This document shows, piece by piece, positions 19,400 to 27,616 of a DNA stretch of 64,000 bases. The translations under genes were made by a program, and so were the position numbers. This DNA is from Streptomyces caniscabiei (GTDB lineage Bacteria; Actinomycetota; Actinomycetes; Streptomycetales; Streptomycetaceae), in contig NZ_JABXWI010000005.1 of the NCBI RefSeq assembly GCF_014930365.1, positions 248,001 to 312,000 of the forward strand, written 5' to 3'. Each line of letters starts with the position of its first letter. Position 1 is the stretch's first letter. The notes below the pieces were generated by a model. The model saw nothing but the letters and a program-made list of their open reading frames with translations, was not told the DNA's origin and did no database searches.

Positions 19400-19954
19400 A
19401 TGAACAGCCATGCGCAGGACGAGCAGCAGGTGGTGTGGGCCGTCGTCGGCTCGGACATCGGCCCGCTGCTGCTGGCCGCGACGGACGAGGGCCTGGTCAA
19501 CGTCGTGTTCCACGCCACGGACCCGGTGCGCGACCGGGCTCTCGACCGGCTCGCCTCCCGCCTCGGCACCACTCCGGTGGAGGCTCCCGGCGCGCCTGCG
19601 CTGGCCGAGGCCATACGTCAGTTCGAGGCCTACTTCGCGGGCGAGCGGCACGACTTCGCGCTGCCGCTCGACTGGTCGCTGATCTCGGGGTTCAACCGTC
19701 AGGTGCTGCGCGAGCTGGCGTCGGGCGTCCCCTACGGCTCGGTCGTGGGCTACGGCGATCTCGCGCGGCGCGTGGGACAGCCCGGCGCGGCCCAGGCCGT
19801 CGGTGTCGCGATGGGGTCGAACCCGCTGCCCGTGGTGGTGCCGTGCCACCGGGTGGTGGAGAGCGACGGGGGCATCGGCGGGTTCGGCGGCGGCCTGGAG
19901 ACCAAGCGGAAACTGCTGGCGCTGGAAGGGGTGCTGCCGGAGCCGTTGTTCTGA
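19400..19954 (+). CDS. ogt: Methylated-DNA--[protein]-cysteine S-methyltransferase
   Basis: This suicide repair protein transfers O6-alkyl groups from guanine to its own cysteine. The 184 residues include the N-terminal RNase-H-like domain and the C-terminal DNA-binding domain. The DNA-binding domain has the recognition helix GQPGAAQAVGVAMGSNPLP (Arg-finger region ARRVGQP) and active-site PCHRVV (Cys at about residue 148), followed by GGFGGGLETKRKLLALEG. ATG 19400 has TACGGT 6 bases upstream, so the mRNA is likely leaderless; the longer frame from 19334 would read through the promoter. No Ada-type regulatory domain is attached. Confidence 0.95.
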   Translation: MNSHAQDEQQVVWAVVGSDIGPLLLAATDEGLVNVVFHATDPVRDRALDRLASRLGTTPVEAPGAPALAEAIRQFEAYFAGERHDFALPLDWSLISGFNRQVLRELASGVPYGSVVGYGDLARRVGQPGAAQAVGVAMGSNPLPVVVPCHRVVESDGGIGGFGGGLETKRKLLALEGVLPEPLF

Positions 19955-20085
19955 GGAGGCGGTGGACCGGCCTGTGCGCGTCTCCGGGTGGGGCCTGTGG
20001 GCGTCGGTCTGGTCGGCGAGTGGTCTGTGCGCGTCGGTGCGCGGAGGCCGGCCGGAAACCGCTCGCGACGGCGGCCTGGGCGGCG

Positions 20086-20514
20086 CTACTCGTAGTGCCG
20101 CGCCTCGAAGATGTTGCCGTCCGGGTCCCGGAAGTAGAAGCTTCGCCGGGCCGGTCCGCGGGCGCCGAAGGAGTCGTGGGAGACCTCGGAGACAGGGACC
20201 TCCTGTTCCTCCAGCCGGCCGCGCAGTTCGTCGAAGGCGGGGCCGGGCATGGCGAGGCAGACGTGGTTGACGGGGTGCCCGGCACCGGCGGCGGCACCCG
20301 GCACCATCCGCATCTTCGGGGCCATGGCCAGCGGCATGAGGTCGAGGATTGTCTCCTCGTTGACACGGACGGAGGGGAAGGGCGCCTGTCCCGCCGTGTA
20401 CTCCGTGACCCTCACGGGTTCCAGGCCCACGGCCTTCTCGTAGAAGCCGGCCGCGGCGATCGGCTCCCGCACCCATAGGACGACATGGTCGAGTCGTGTC
20501 GTGTTCTCCTTCAT
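20086..20514 (-). CDS. VOC-superfamily (glyoxalase/dioxygenase-fold) protein
   Basis: This 142-residue protein has the paired beta-alpha-beta-beta-beta modules of the vicinal oxygen chelate fold. The first module starts RLDHVVLWVREP (metal His) and the second PVNHVCLAMPGPAFDEL, ending RSFYFRDPDGNIFEARHYE with the C-terminal Glu ligand. The DPDGN motif is typical of bleomycin/fosfomycin-resistance and glyoxalase-like members. It is divergent from psuG with about 100 bases between starts. Substrate and metal are unknown. ATG 20514 was chosen over much longer open frames because homology begins there. Confidence 0.88.
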   Translation of the reverse strand: MKENTTRLDHVVLWVREPIAAAGFYEKAVGLEPVRVTEYTAGQAPFPSVRVNEETILDLMPLAMAPKMRMVPGAAAGAGHPVNHVCLAMPGPAFDELRGRLEEQEVPVSEVSHDSFGARGPARRSFYFRDPDGNIFEARHYE

Positions 20515-20613
20515 GCACCTCAGGCTGGTGTCCTGCACCACAGCGCGCAAGGGTTTGGCCGGGCGCGCCGTCCGCCAGGGATGAGGGAAGAACGTCAGAC
20601 AGGAGGCAAGCGC

Positions 20614-21519
20614 GTGCTGGTGATGTCCGAAGAGGTGCGGGAAGCGGTTGACGCGCGTCGACCCGTGGTGGCGCTGGAGTCGACGATCATCGCGCACGGG
20701 CTGCCCCGCCCCCGCAATCTGCGGGTGGCCCTGGAGCTGGAAGAGGTCGTACGGAGTGAGGGCGCCGTACCGGCGACGATCGCCGTGCTGGACGGGCGGC
20801 CCCACATCGGCCTCGACAAGCAGCAGTTGGAGCGCGTCGCGAACGAGGACGGCATCCGCAAGCTCGGGCATCGCGATCTGCCGCCGGCGGTGGCCGCGGG
20901 CGTGAGCGGGGCGACCACCGTGTCGGCGACCGCCCAGCTGGCGGCACTCGCGGGCGTACGGGTGTTCGCGACGGGTGGACTCGGGGGCGTGCACCGGGAA
21001 TGGACGGTGACCCAGGACGAGTCCGCCGACCTGGGGCTCCTCGCGCGTACCCGGATCACGGTGGTGTGCGCGGGCGTGAAGTCGATCCTCGATGTGCCGG
21101 CGACCCTGCAGCGGCTGGAGACGCTGGGTGTCGCGGTCGCCGGGTACGGCACGGACCGCTTCCCCGGCTTCTATCTGTCCGACTCGGGCCATCCGGTGGA
21201 GTGGACACTCGGGTCTCCGGACGAGGTCGCGGACGTCATGCGGGCTCAGGACGCGCTCGGCGGCTCCGAGTCGGCGCTGATCGTCGCCAACCCCGTGCCG
21301 GAGGAGGAGCAGCTCGATCCCGAGCTGCACGCGCGCGTGCTCGCGGAGGCGCTGGCGGCGTGCGAGGAGGAGGGCGTCACGGGCCAGGCGGTCACACCGT
21401 TCCTGCTGAGCTATCTCGTACGGCACACCGACGGCGCCTCCCTGAGCGCCAACCTGGCGGCCGTACGCGGCAACGTACGGCTCGCGTCACGGATCGCGGC
21501 GGCCTGGGCCGGGGCGTGA
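20614..21519 (+). CDS. psuG: Pseudouridine-5'-phosphate glycosidase
   Basis: PsuG reversibly cleaves the C-glycosidic bond of pseudouridine 5'-phosphate to uracil and ribose 5-phosphate; the cell uses it for pseudouridine catabolism. The 301 residues show the family's signature blocks: VVALESTIIAHGLPRP (catalytic-face Glu), GVSGATTVSATAQLAA, FATGGLGGVHRE (Mn/Ser site), CAGVKSILDVPATLQRLE with catalytic Lys, GYGTDRFPGFYL, and SLSANLAAVRGNVRLAS at the end. GTG 20614 has a perfect AGGAGG 7 bases upstream and fits the usual length of about 300-310. The PfkB kinase gene follows after 39 bases, completing the two-step pathway. Confidence 0.96.
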   Translation: MLVMSEEVREAVDARRPVVALESTIIAHGLPRPRNLRVALELEEVVRSEGAVPATIAVLDGRPHIGLDKQQLERVANEDGIRKLGHRDLPPAVAAGVSGATTVSATAQLAALAGVRVFATGGLGGVHREWTVTQDESADLGLLARTRITVVCAGVKSILDVPATLQRLETLGVAVAGYGTDRFPGFYLSDSGHPVEWTLGSPDEVADVMRAQDALGGSESALIVANPVPEEEQLDPELHARVLAEALAACEEEGVTGQAVTPFLLSYLVRHTDGASLSANLAAVRGNVRLASRIAAAWAGA

Positions 21520-21558
21520 GGTGACCCGGCGCGGCGTGAGCGAACCCGGTGGTGTGCG

Positions 21559-22548
21559 GTGAGCGGGTTCGGGGGTGCTGGGGGCGGGTCCGGTGGTGCT
21601 GATGGCGGGTTCGGTGCTGGGGGCGAGTCCGGTGGTGGGGGCGGGGCACTGCTCGTCGTCGGGGACGTCGTCACGGATGTCGTCGCCCGGCACCGCGGGC
21701 CGCTCGCGGCGGGCACCGACACGGCCTCCGCGATCCGGACGCTGCCGGGCGGGGCGGGCGCCAACGTGGCCTGCTGGGCGGCCCATCACGGCTGCGCGGA
21801 CGTGCGGCTGCTCGGGCGTGTGGGCACGGACAGCGCCGCGTGGCACGAGCGGGAGCTGCGGGCCTCGGGCGTGCGCCCCCGTCTGGTGGTCGACCCGGAG
21901 GCGGCCACGGGGACGGTGATCTGCCTGGTGGACATGGGCGCGGCGGCCGAGCGCACGTTCCTCACGGACAGCGGTGCCGCGCTGCGCCTCGATCCGGACG
22001 ACTGGTCGCCGTCGTTGCTCGACGGGGTCGCGCGGCTCCATCTCTCGGGCTATCTGTTCTTCGCCGAATCGAGTCGTGCGCTGGTCGCCGTGGCCCTGGA
22101 GTCGGCACGCGCGCGTGGCGTGCCGGTGAGTGTGGATCCCGCGTCGGCGGGTTTCCTCACGCGGTTCGGCGTGGACCGTTTCCTCGCCCTCGTCGAGGGG
22201 GTCGATGTGCTGCTGCCCAGCCGCGACGAGGCCCACCTGCTGACGGGGCTGCCCGATCCGGCCGACGCGGCGGCCAAGTTGAGCCGGCTCGTGCCCCTGG
22301 TGGTGGCCAAGCAGGGGGCGGACGGCGCGCTCGTGGCACGTGGGGGCGGTGTCGTGGCCCGGATCCCGGCGGCACCCGCCACCCCCCGCGACACCACCGG
22401 CGCGGGCGACGCCTTCACGGGGGCGTTCCTGGCGGCGCTGCTCGCGGGCGCGAATGCCGAGGACGCTGCGGCCGAGGGGTGCGGGGCGGGAGCGCGAGCG
22501 GTGGAGAAGGTGGGCGGGAGACCGCCGGGGGCCGAACAGGCGCCGTGA
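21559..22548 (+). CDS. PfkB-family carbohydrate kinase, probable pseudouridine kinase partner of PsuG
   Basis: This 329-residue ribokinase/PfkB sugar kinase contains the N-terminal substrate motif GGAGANVACWAAHHG (about 66-80). It also has the C-terminal motif TPRDTTGAGDAFTGAFLAA with the catalytic Asp and anion hole. Placed 39 bases after psuG, it is best read as the kinase that makes pseudouridine 5'-phosphate, by analogy with known psuK-psuG operons. A general sugar or nucleoside kinase cannot be excluded. The first 30 residues are almost only Gly/Ala/Ser and derive from an imperfect tandem DNA repeat, so the real start might be an internal GTG near VVGDVVTD. Confidence 0.85.
   Translation: MSGFGGAGGGSGGADGGFGAGGESGGGGGALLVVGDVVTDVVARHRGPLAAGTDTASAIRTLPGGAGANVACWAAHHGCADVRLLGRVGTDSAAWHERELRASGVRPRLVVDPEAATGTVICLVDMGAAAERTFLTDSGAALRLDPDDWSPSLLDGVARLHLSGYLFFAESSRALVAVALESARARGVPVSVDPASAGFLTRFGVDRFLALVEGVDVLLPSRDEAHLLTGLPDPADAAAKLSRLVPLVVAKQGADGALVARGGGVVARIPAAPATPRDTTGAGDAFTGAFLAALLAGANAEDAAAEGCGAGARAVEKVGGRPPGAEQAP
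21560..21650 (+). repeat. Imperfect G-rich tandem repeat at the start of the kinase gene
   Basis: Units resembling GGCGGGTTCGG(GGGTGCTGGG) and GGCGAGTCCGGTGGTG recur four to five times and encode a Gly/Ala/Ser N-terminal tail. Replication slippage is the likely origin. Confidence 0.6.
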
Positions 22549-22615
22549 CCGGGCGGCTGGGCCGCATCCCTCCCGCCGCCGGTTCTCCCGTGCCCGCCGC
22601 CGGACCGGCCCGCCC

Positions 22616-23413
22616 CTACGCCTTTCGGCCCCAGGCCGAGATCAGGGGTGGGGCGGCGATGTCCAGCGCGCCGGAGGCCACGGCCGACAGGTGCCGGTCG
22701 ATCTCCTCCGCCGTGGCGAGGTTCGCCGTGACGAGCGCTTCGCGGAGCCGGTCGACGGTCGTCGCCTCCAGGGCGGCGCAGTCCGGTGAGGCGACGGGGA
22801 AGTACGCGTCGGCCTCCACCCGGCGCAGGCCGGCGGCCCGCAGCAGGCGCGGGAGTCGGCGGCCGTGCGCCGGTGCGGTCCCGCGTTCGGCGAGCAGCTC
22901 GCCCACGGCCCGGCGAAGCCGGTTGGCCGACTGGTGCTCGGGGCCGGACTCCTCCAGGCAGGCCAGAGGCTGGAGGGCGGTGTCGAGGTCCTCGACCAGG
23001 AGTCGGCCACCGGGACGCAAGGCCTTGATCATCGACGCCAACGCTTGCTCGTGGTCCGGTGCGTGCGCCAGGGCGAGCCGGGCGTGCACGAGGTCGAAGC
23101 CGTCGCCCGGGGGCTGGTCGACGCCCACGTGGTGGACGAGAGCCTCGACCGGCGGGCGGGTGACCGAGGGCACGGCCCAGGAGATGTCGGTGTCCGTCGC
23201 GATGACCTTGCCCGTCGGCCCGACCTTCTTCGCCAGCCAGGAGACCACCGAGGCGCCCCCCGCGCCGACCTCCCAGCAGCGCCAGCCGGACCCCACACCG
23301 AAGGCCTCCATGTGCCGGAACGTCGTGGGGTCGAAGAGCGTGGCGAAGGCGTCGGGGCCCTGCCCCGTCTCGGCCCGCCGGTGGTCGAGGAGATACCCGT
23401 CGGTTCGCATCAT
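22616..23413 (-). CDS. Class I SAM-dependent methyltransferase
   Basis: This 265-residue cytosolic methyltransferase has motif I GWRCWEVGAGGASVVSWLA (about 43-61, SAM-binding loop), motif II with acidic residue VIATDTDISW, a post-motif region DGFDLVHARLALAHAPDHEQAL (motif IV) and LRPGGRLLVEDLD (motif V-VI). It most resembles the UbiE/MenG-like small-molecule methyltransferases widespread in Streptomyces. Codons ATGATG at 23413/23410 are equivalent starts. It is convergent with the kinase gene and divergent from corA. The substrate is unknown. Confidence 0.88.
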   Translation of the reverse strand: MMRTDGYLLDHRRAETGQGPDAFATLFDPTTFRHMEAFGVGSGWRCWEVGAGGASVVSWLAKKVGPTGKVIATDTDISWAVPSVTRPPVEALVHHVGVDQPPGDGFDLVHARLALAHAPDHEQALASMIKALRPGGRLLVEDLDTALQPLACLEESGPEHQSANRLRRAVGELLAERGTAPAHGRRLPRLLRAAGLRRVEADAYFPVASPDCAALEATTVDRLREALVTANLATAEEIDRHLSAVASGALDIAAPPLISAWGRKA

Positions 23414-23446
23414 GCCCAGATCATCCCATTTGACTGACTTGCCCTT

Positions 23447-23473
23447 GACGGCGACTCTCCCGCAGTCGCCGTC
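23447..23473. other. Perfect 10-bp hairpin in the corA upstream region
   Basis: GACGGCGACT (23447-23456) and AGTCGCCGTC (23464-23473) face each other across 7 bases in the 232-base divergent region. A separate 12-bp palindrome CGGAACGTTCCG lies at 23538-23549, about 97 bases before corA, and could be an operator. Functions are unknown. Confidence 0.45.
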
Positions 23474-23645
23474 CCGTCCCGCAGGACAAGCCGGAAATCC
23501 GGAACGGCCCCACCGGCTCGGACGTCTACAAGTGAAGCGGAACGTTCCGTTCCCACAGCCTTACCCGGCTCTCGTTCGGCCCTGGCAAACTGGCGCCACA
23601 AGGCACGGAGTGCGGTGCGAGGAGATCCACGCAAGGAGAGACCAG

Positions 23646-24773
23646 ATGTCCATGGCAGGGAATCTGCGGAAGGTCACCGGCCTCGACAGGGTCGTCGGCC
23701 TGCGCACGATGGCACGGCTGGCCCGACGGCGTCCCCGCGTCGACCTCAGCCATCCGGCCCGCTCCCCGCTGGGCACCTCGGTGGTGAACTGCGTGACCTA
23801 CCACAAGGGCGTCCGATCCCCCGCGGTGCGTGATGTCGTCGAGGCCGTCAAACAGGTCCGCAGGCACGACCACGGCTTCGTCTGGCTGGGGCTGCACGAG
23901 CCGACACAGCGGGAGTTCGCCGGCATCGCCGAACTCTTCGACCTGCACCCGCTGGCGGTGGAGGACGCGATCGAGGCCCATCAGCGCCCGAAGCTGGAGC
24001 GCTACGACGACACGCTGTTCGCGGTGTTCAAGACCGTCTGCTACGTCGAGCACACCGAACTGACCGCGACCAGCGAGGTGGTGCACACCGGCGAGATCAT
24101 GGTCTTCGTCGGGCCCGACTTCGTGATCACCGTCCGCCACGGACGGCACGGATCGCTCGGTCCGCTGCGGGAGGAACTGGAGGCGAATCCCGAGCAGTTG
24201 GCCAAGGGTCCGGCCGCGGTGCTGCACGCGATCGCGGACCATGTCGTCGACGACTATCTGAGCGTCACGGACTCGGTCCAGACCGACATCGACCAGGTCG
24301 AGAGCGACGTGTTCGCCGCGAACGGCGCGCGGGTCGACCCGGGCCGCATCTACCAGCTCAAGCGCGAACTGCTCGAACTGAAGCGGGCGGTGGCCCCGCT
24401 CGCCCGCCCGCTCCTGGAGCTGACCTCACGACCGATCCGGGTGGTCGACCCGGAGATACAGGCCTACTTCCGCGACGTCTCCGACCACCTGCTGCGGGCG
24501 ACGGAACAGATCGCCGCGTTCGACGAACTGCTCAACTCGATTCTGCAGGCGCATCTCGCACAGGTCAGCGTCGCGCAGAACGAGGACATGCGGAGAATCA
24601 CTGCGTGGGCCGCGCTGATCGCCGTGCCGACCATGGTGTGCGGGGTCTACGGAATGAACTTCCAGTACATGCCGGAGCTGCACTGGAAGTTCGGCTATCC
24701 GCTGGTCCTGGGAGTCATAGCCGTCGCCTGCGTCACCCTCTACCGGGGCTTCAAGCGCAACGGCTGGCTGTGA
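23646..24773 (+). CDS. corA: CorA-family Mg2+/Co2+ transporter
   Basis: CorA forms a pentameric channel for Mg2+ (also Co2+/Ni2+). The 375 residues contain a long cytoplasmic alpha/beta domain (HGFVWLGLHEP, HPLAVEDAIEAHQRPKLE), the stalk helix, and two C-terminal membrane helices. The loop between these helices carries the diagnostic YGMNF motif (about 337-341), followed by PELHWKFGYP. ATG 23646 has AAGGAG 8 bases upstream; an immediately following second ATG (23652) is possible. The very short C-terminus FKRNGWL is normal. A cation-binding CBS gene converges 4 bases downstream. Confidence 0.96.
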   Translation: MSMAGNLRKVTGLDRVVGLRTMARLARRRPRVDLSHPARSPLGTSVVNCVTYHKGVRSPAVRDVVEAVKQVRRHDHGFVWLGLHEPTQREFAGIAELFDLHPLAVEDAIEAHQRPKLERYDDTLFAVFKTVCYVEHTELTATSEVVHTGEIMVFVGPDFVITVRHGRHGSLGPLREELEANPEQLAKGPAAVLHAIADHVVDDYLSVTDSVQTDIDQVESDVFAANGARVDPGRIYQLKRELLELKRAVAPLARPLLELTSRPIRVVDPEIQAYFRDVSDHLLRATEQIAAFDELLNSILQAHLAQVSVAQNEDMRRITAWAALIAVPTMVCGVYGMNFQYMPELHWKFGYPLVLGVIAVACVTLYRGFKRNGWL

Positions 24774-24777
24774 CGGG

Positions 24778-25206
24778 TCAGTGCGTCGCGCTCTTCGCGT
24801 AGACGCTCTCGACCCAGGAGGCGATCTGGTCGTCCGACAGATGATGGGCCAGGTCGGCCTCGCTGATCATGCCGACGAGACGCTTGTTCTCGATCACCGG
24901 GAGCCGACGGATCTGGTGCCCCTTCATCTCCTGGAGCACCTCGCTGACGTCGGCGTCCGCGTCGATCCAGCGCGGTGTGCCCTTGGCCATTTCGCCGGCC
25001 GTGATCGTCGAAGGGTCGTGGCCCAGGGCGACACAGCCGACGACGATGTCGCGGTCGGTGAGGATGCCGCAGAGCCGTTCGTTCTGGTCGCTGATGGGCA
25101 GTGCCCCGACGTTCAGCTGGCGCATCAGCTGGGCGGCTCGGTCGAGGGTCTCGTGGGCGGGGATCCACTGGGCGCCGCGGTGCATGATGTCTCCGGCGGT
25201 GGTCAT
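24778..25206 (-). CDS. Tandem CBS-domain protein
   Basis: This 142-residue soluble protein consists of one CBS pair (Bateman module). CBS1 covers about 5-60 (IMHRGAQWIPAHETLDRAAQLM ... GILTDRDIVV) and CBS2 about 72-125 (WIDADADVSEVLQEM ... RRLPVIENKRLVGMISEADLA). Such modules bind adenosyl ligands (AMP, ATP, SAM) and often regulate a partner. No catalytic domain is attached. ATG 25206 follows GGGAGG at 6 bases. Its 4-base convergence with corA is notable, since CBS proteins commonly regulate Mg2+ transporters, but the genes are on opposite strands. Confidence 0.92.
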   Translation of the reverse strand: MTTAGDIMHRGAQWIPAHETLDRAAQLMRQLNVGALPISDQNERLCGILTDRDIVVGCVALGHDPSTITAGEMAKGTPRWIDADADVSEVLQEMKGHQIRRLPVIENKRLVGMISEADLAHHLSDDQIASWVESVYAKSATH

Positions 25207-25373
25207 GTAGTACCTCCCGTTGCCGGACGGCCGGCGCGGTGCAGGACGCACCGCTGGTCCCGGCGCCCTACATTCTTGCCGCGTCCGGGCCGGGGCGCAC
25301 GTGGAGCGTCGTGCGGTTCGCCACCGGCCGTAGGTCGGAGTTCGCTCGACGCGGCGGACGGACTCGTCGCCGG

Positions 25374-26009
25374 TCAGCCGTTCCAGGCGGGGTGTCGTGG
25401 GTCGTCGGCGCGGACCAGGACATCGGCCGTGGCGGCCGGGTCGGTCTCGTAGCGCTCGAAGGCGGGGAGGGTCCAGTGCTCGTGTTCCGGTGTGCGGCGG
25501 CGCAGGGCGCCCGGGGAGAGGAGGACATGGACGGTCAGGTCGAAGGGAAACCAGTGCTTCAGGAGGAGGGGGCCGTGCGTCAGCAGGATCGCGCCGGGCG
25601 GGAGTGCGACGTAGGGGCTGCGCGTCGCGCGGTCGGTGGTGGGGTCCCAGAGGTCGGGAAGGATCCGCCCCGTGCCGCCGGGGTCGAGCGGGCCGAAGAC
25701 CTCGCGCCACAGGGCGGCGGTGTCGAACCAGCCGTCGTAGTACGCCTCCACGTCCTCGTGGCCGTACTCGAACCGCAGCGACGCCGGCCGCAGGAAGCCC
25801 TCGGTTCCCACGACGAGGGAGGAGCGACCGCGTATGCGCAGCGCCTCGGAGACCAGGGCGGCGAGGTCGCCGGGGCGAGCCGCTGGGGCGCCGTCGAAGG
25901 CGACCCGCGGCCAGGGCGAGCCGTCGTCCGGCTTCAGGTCGAGGAGGCGGTCGGCGAGAAGGTCGCCGAGCCGTTCCCAGGTGATCGCTTCGAATCGCAC
26001 ACGGCCCAT
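25374..26009 (-). CDS. Uridine-kinase-like protein with degenerate P-loop
   Basis: This 211-residue protein resembles actinobacterial uridine kinase/nucleoside kinase-like proteins: ITWERLGDLLADRLLDL, RVAFDGAPAARPGDLAALV, LRPASLRFEYGHEDVEAYYDGWFD, LREVFGPLDPGG-type core, ALPPGAILLTHGPLLL and a C-terminal acidic HPAWNG tail. At the position of the P-loop (about residues 37-48) the sequence is DGAPAARPGDLA and lacks the invariant Gly-Lys-Ser/Thr. ATP hydrolysis is therefore doubtful, or a different phosphate-binding mode is used. ATG 26009 was chosen by homology; no clear Shine-Dalgarno is visible. It is divergent from the DUF2293 gene. Confidence 0.75.
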   Translation of the reverse strand: MGRVRFEAITWERLGDLLADRLLDLKPDDGSPWPRVAFDGAPAARPGDLAALVSEALRIRGRSSLVVGTEGFLRPASLRFEYGHEDVEAYYDGWFDTAALWREVFGPLDPGGTGRILPDLWDPTTDRATRSPYVALPPGAILLTHGPLLLKHWFPFDLTVHVLLSPGALRRRTPEHEHWTLPAFERYETDPAATADVLVRADDPRHPAWNG

Positions 26010-26202
26010 GATGCCGCGCGCCGCACACGGCGCCCGACCCGGCCGCCGGCCCGCCCGCCCGAGGGCACATCCGACGACTCGGCGATGCGGTCCACCCGGC
26101 GGCCCGGCCGACTGTCCGGTCTGTCCACCGGTCCGCGGACCGGTGGGCCGTCCGGTCCGAGGAGGGCGTGACCGTGCGGTCACCAGGGGGAATGAACCGC
26201 GT

Positions 26203-26886
26203 ATGGCAGCGCTCGCTACTCCCCCGCCCCGTACCGGACTCGTCGTCGTGCAGGCGCTCCGGAGGAAGCACTGCGCCGAGTGCCGGAGCGGGCCGGTGGC
26301 GCTGCTGGTGCTGGAGGAGGGGGCACCGCGCTGCCTGGACTGCGCGGACCTCGGGCACCTGGTGTTCCTGCCTCGGGGCGACACCGCGCTCACCCGCAGG
26401 GCGCGGGAGGAGAGTTCGCTGTCGGCCGTGGTCGTACGGTTCAACCGGCGCCGCGGCCGGTACGAACGGCAGGGGGTCCTGGTCGAGGAGGCCGCGCTCG
26501 GCCGGGCCGAGGAGCGGTGCCTGGCGGACGCGGAGGTGCGGCGCCGCCGTCGGGTACGGGACGCGAGGCGGCGGGCGGCGGAGGACGTGCGCTTCACGGA
26601 CGCGTTCGCCACGGAGGTACGACGGCTGTTCCCCGGCTGTCCGCCCGAGCGGGCCCGGGAGATCGCCGCCCACGCGTCGGTGCGCGGCAGCGGCCGCGTC
26701 GGCCGCAGCGCGGCGGGCCGCGCACTGACGGAGGTCGCGGTGACCTCGGCGGTCATCGCGTCCGTACGCCACGTGGACACGCCGTACGACCACCTGCTGA
26801 TGACCGGCGTGCCCCGGCACGAGGCACGCCGCCGGATCACACCCACCGTGGACGCGACGCTGCGGGGGTGGCGGGGAGCTGGGTGA
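26203..26886 (+). CDS. DUF2293-domain protein with N-terminal zinc-ribbon-like Cys cluster
   Basis: This 227-residue cytosolic protein has no known biochemical function. Residues about 20-50 contain KHCAECRSGP and CLDCADLGHL, a CxxC...CxxC pair that could bind zinc. A strongly basic helical middle (AEVRRRRRVRDARRRAAED) is followed by the DUF2293 module (VRRLFPGCPPERAREIAAHAS ... TEVAVTSAVIASVRHVDTPYD ... LLMTGVPRHEARRRI), which looks nucleic-acid-binding. ATG 26203 has GGGGGA 12 bases upstream. A G-rich repeat lies directly after the stop codon. Confidence 0.82.
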   Translation: MAALATPPPRTGLVVVQALRRKHCAECRSGPVALLVLEEGAPRCLDCADLGHLVFLPRGDTALTRRAREESSLSAVVVRFNRRRGRYERQGVLVEEAALGRAEERCLADAEVRRRRRVRDARRRAAEDVRFTDAFATEVRRLFPGCPPERAREIAAHASVRGSGRVGRSAAGRALTEVAVTSAVIASVRHVDTPYDHLLMTGVPRHEARRRITPTVDATLRGWRGAG

Positions 26887-26962
26887 GGGAGGGGGAGGGG
26901 GGAGGGGGCCGGGGGGAGGGGGCCGGGGGGGGAGGCCCCCCGGAGCAGCGGGGCGGGGCCGG
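26881..26962 (+). repeat. G-tract array, potential G-quadruplex
   Basis: Beginning at the DUF2293 stop codon, about 60 bases consist nearly entirely of G runs of 3-8 separated by single A or CC (GGGA, GGGGGA, GGGGGGA, GGGGGCC repeats). More than four G-tracts of three or more lie on the + strand. The downstream GGCCCCCC can also pair with the GGGGGGCC units. Confidence 0.7.
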
Positions 26963-27072
26963 GCCTGTGCGTAGGTGAGTGAGTGGCTGGGGGATGGGGG
27001 TTGTGCGGAGGTTCACTTGTGGGGAGGGCGAGGGGTGGGAAGGGTTTTCGGGGAATCGAGGTGGGAGCGGAC

Positions 27073-27552
27073 ATGATCGATGGGCCGTACTTCGTGCTGA
27101 CGGTGCTGGGCCTGCTCGGGACGGCGGTCGTGGCGGGCGTGTTCTTCGGGTTCTCGACGTTCGTGATGAAGGGGCTGGCGTCGTTGCCGCCCGCGCAGGG
27201 CGTGGCGGCGATGCAGGCGATCAATGTGAGCGCGCTGACGCCGGCGTTCATGCTCCTGTTCGTGGGGACGGCGGTGCTGTGTGCCGTGCTGGCCGTCGTG
27301 ACGTTTGTGCTGTGGCCGGACGACGGCAGGGTCGAACTGCTGCTGGGCAGCGCGCTGTATCTGTTCGGCTGCTTCGGGGTGACGATGGTGGCGAACGTGC
27401 CGCGCAACGAGACGCTCGCCAAGCTGGACGCGGGCACGCGGGAGGCGGCGACGTACTGGCGCGACTATGTGAGCCGGTGGACGACGTGGAACCACGTGCG
27501 GGCGGTCGCCGCGGCCGCCGCGGCCCTGTCGTACCTGCTGGCGCTCGCCTGA
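27073..27552 (+). CDS. DUF1772 (anthrone-oxygenase-like) membrane protein
   Basis: This 159-residue protein has four predicted membrane helices: FVLTVLGLLGTAVVAGVFFG, ALTPAFMLLFVGTAVLCAVLA, LLGSALYLFGCFGVTMVANVP and a final VRAVAAAAAALSYLLALA. The sequence VPRNETLAKLD plus YWRDYVSRWTTWNHVR matches the DUF1772 family, which includes putative anthrone oxygenases but mostly uncharacterised proteins. ATG 27073 follows GGGAG by 7 bases. The solitary gltD gene follows in the same direction after 64 bases. No polyketide genes are nearby, so an anthrone substrate is unlikely. Confidence 0.85.
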   Translation: MIDGPYFVLTVLGLLGTAVVAGVFFGFSTFVMKGLASLPPAQGVAAMQAINVSALTPAFMLLFVGTAVLCAVLAVVTFVLWPDDGRVELLLGSALYLFGCFGVTMVANVPRNETLAKLDAGTREAATYWRDYVSRWTTWNHVRAVAAAAAALSYLLALA

Positions 27553-27616
27553 GGCGGGGGCGGCGGGCCCGTCGTATCGTGGCCCGTACGCGTACCTCTC
27601 CGTGAGGGAGACGGCC

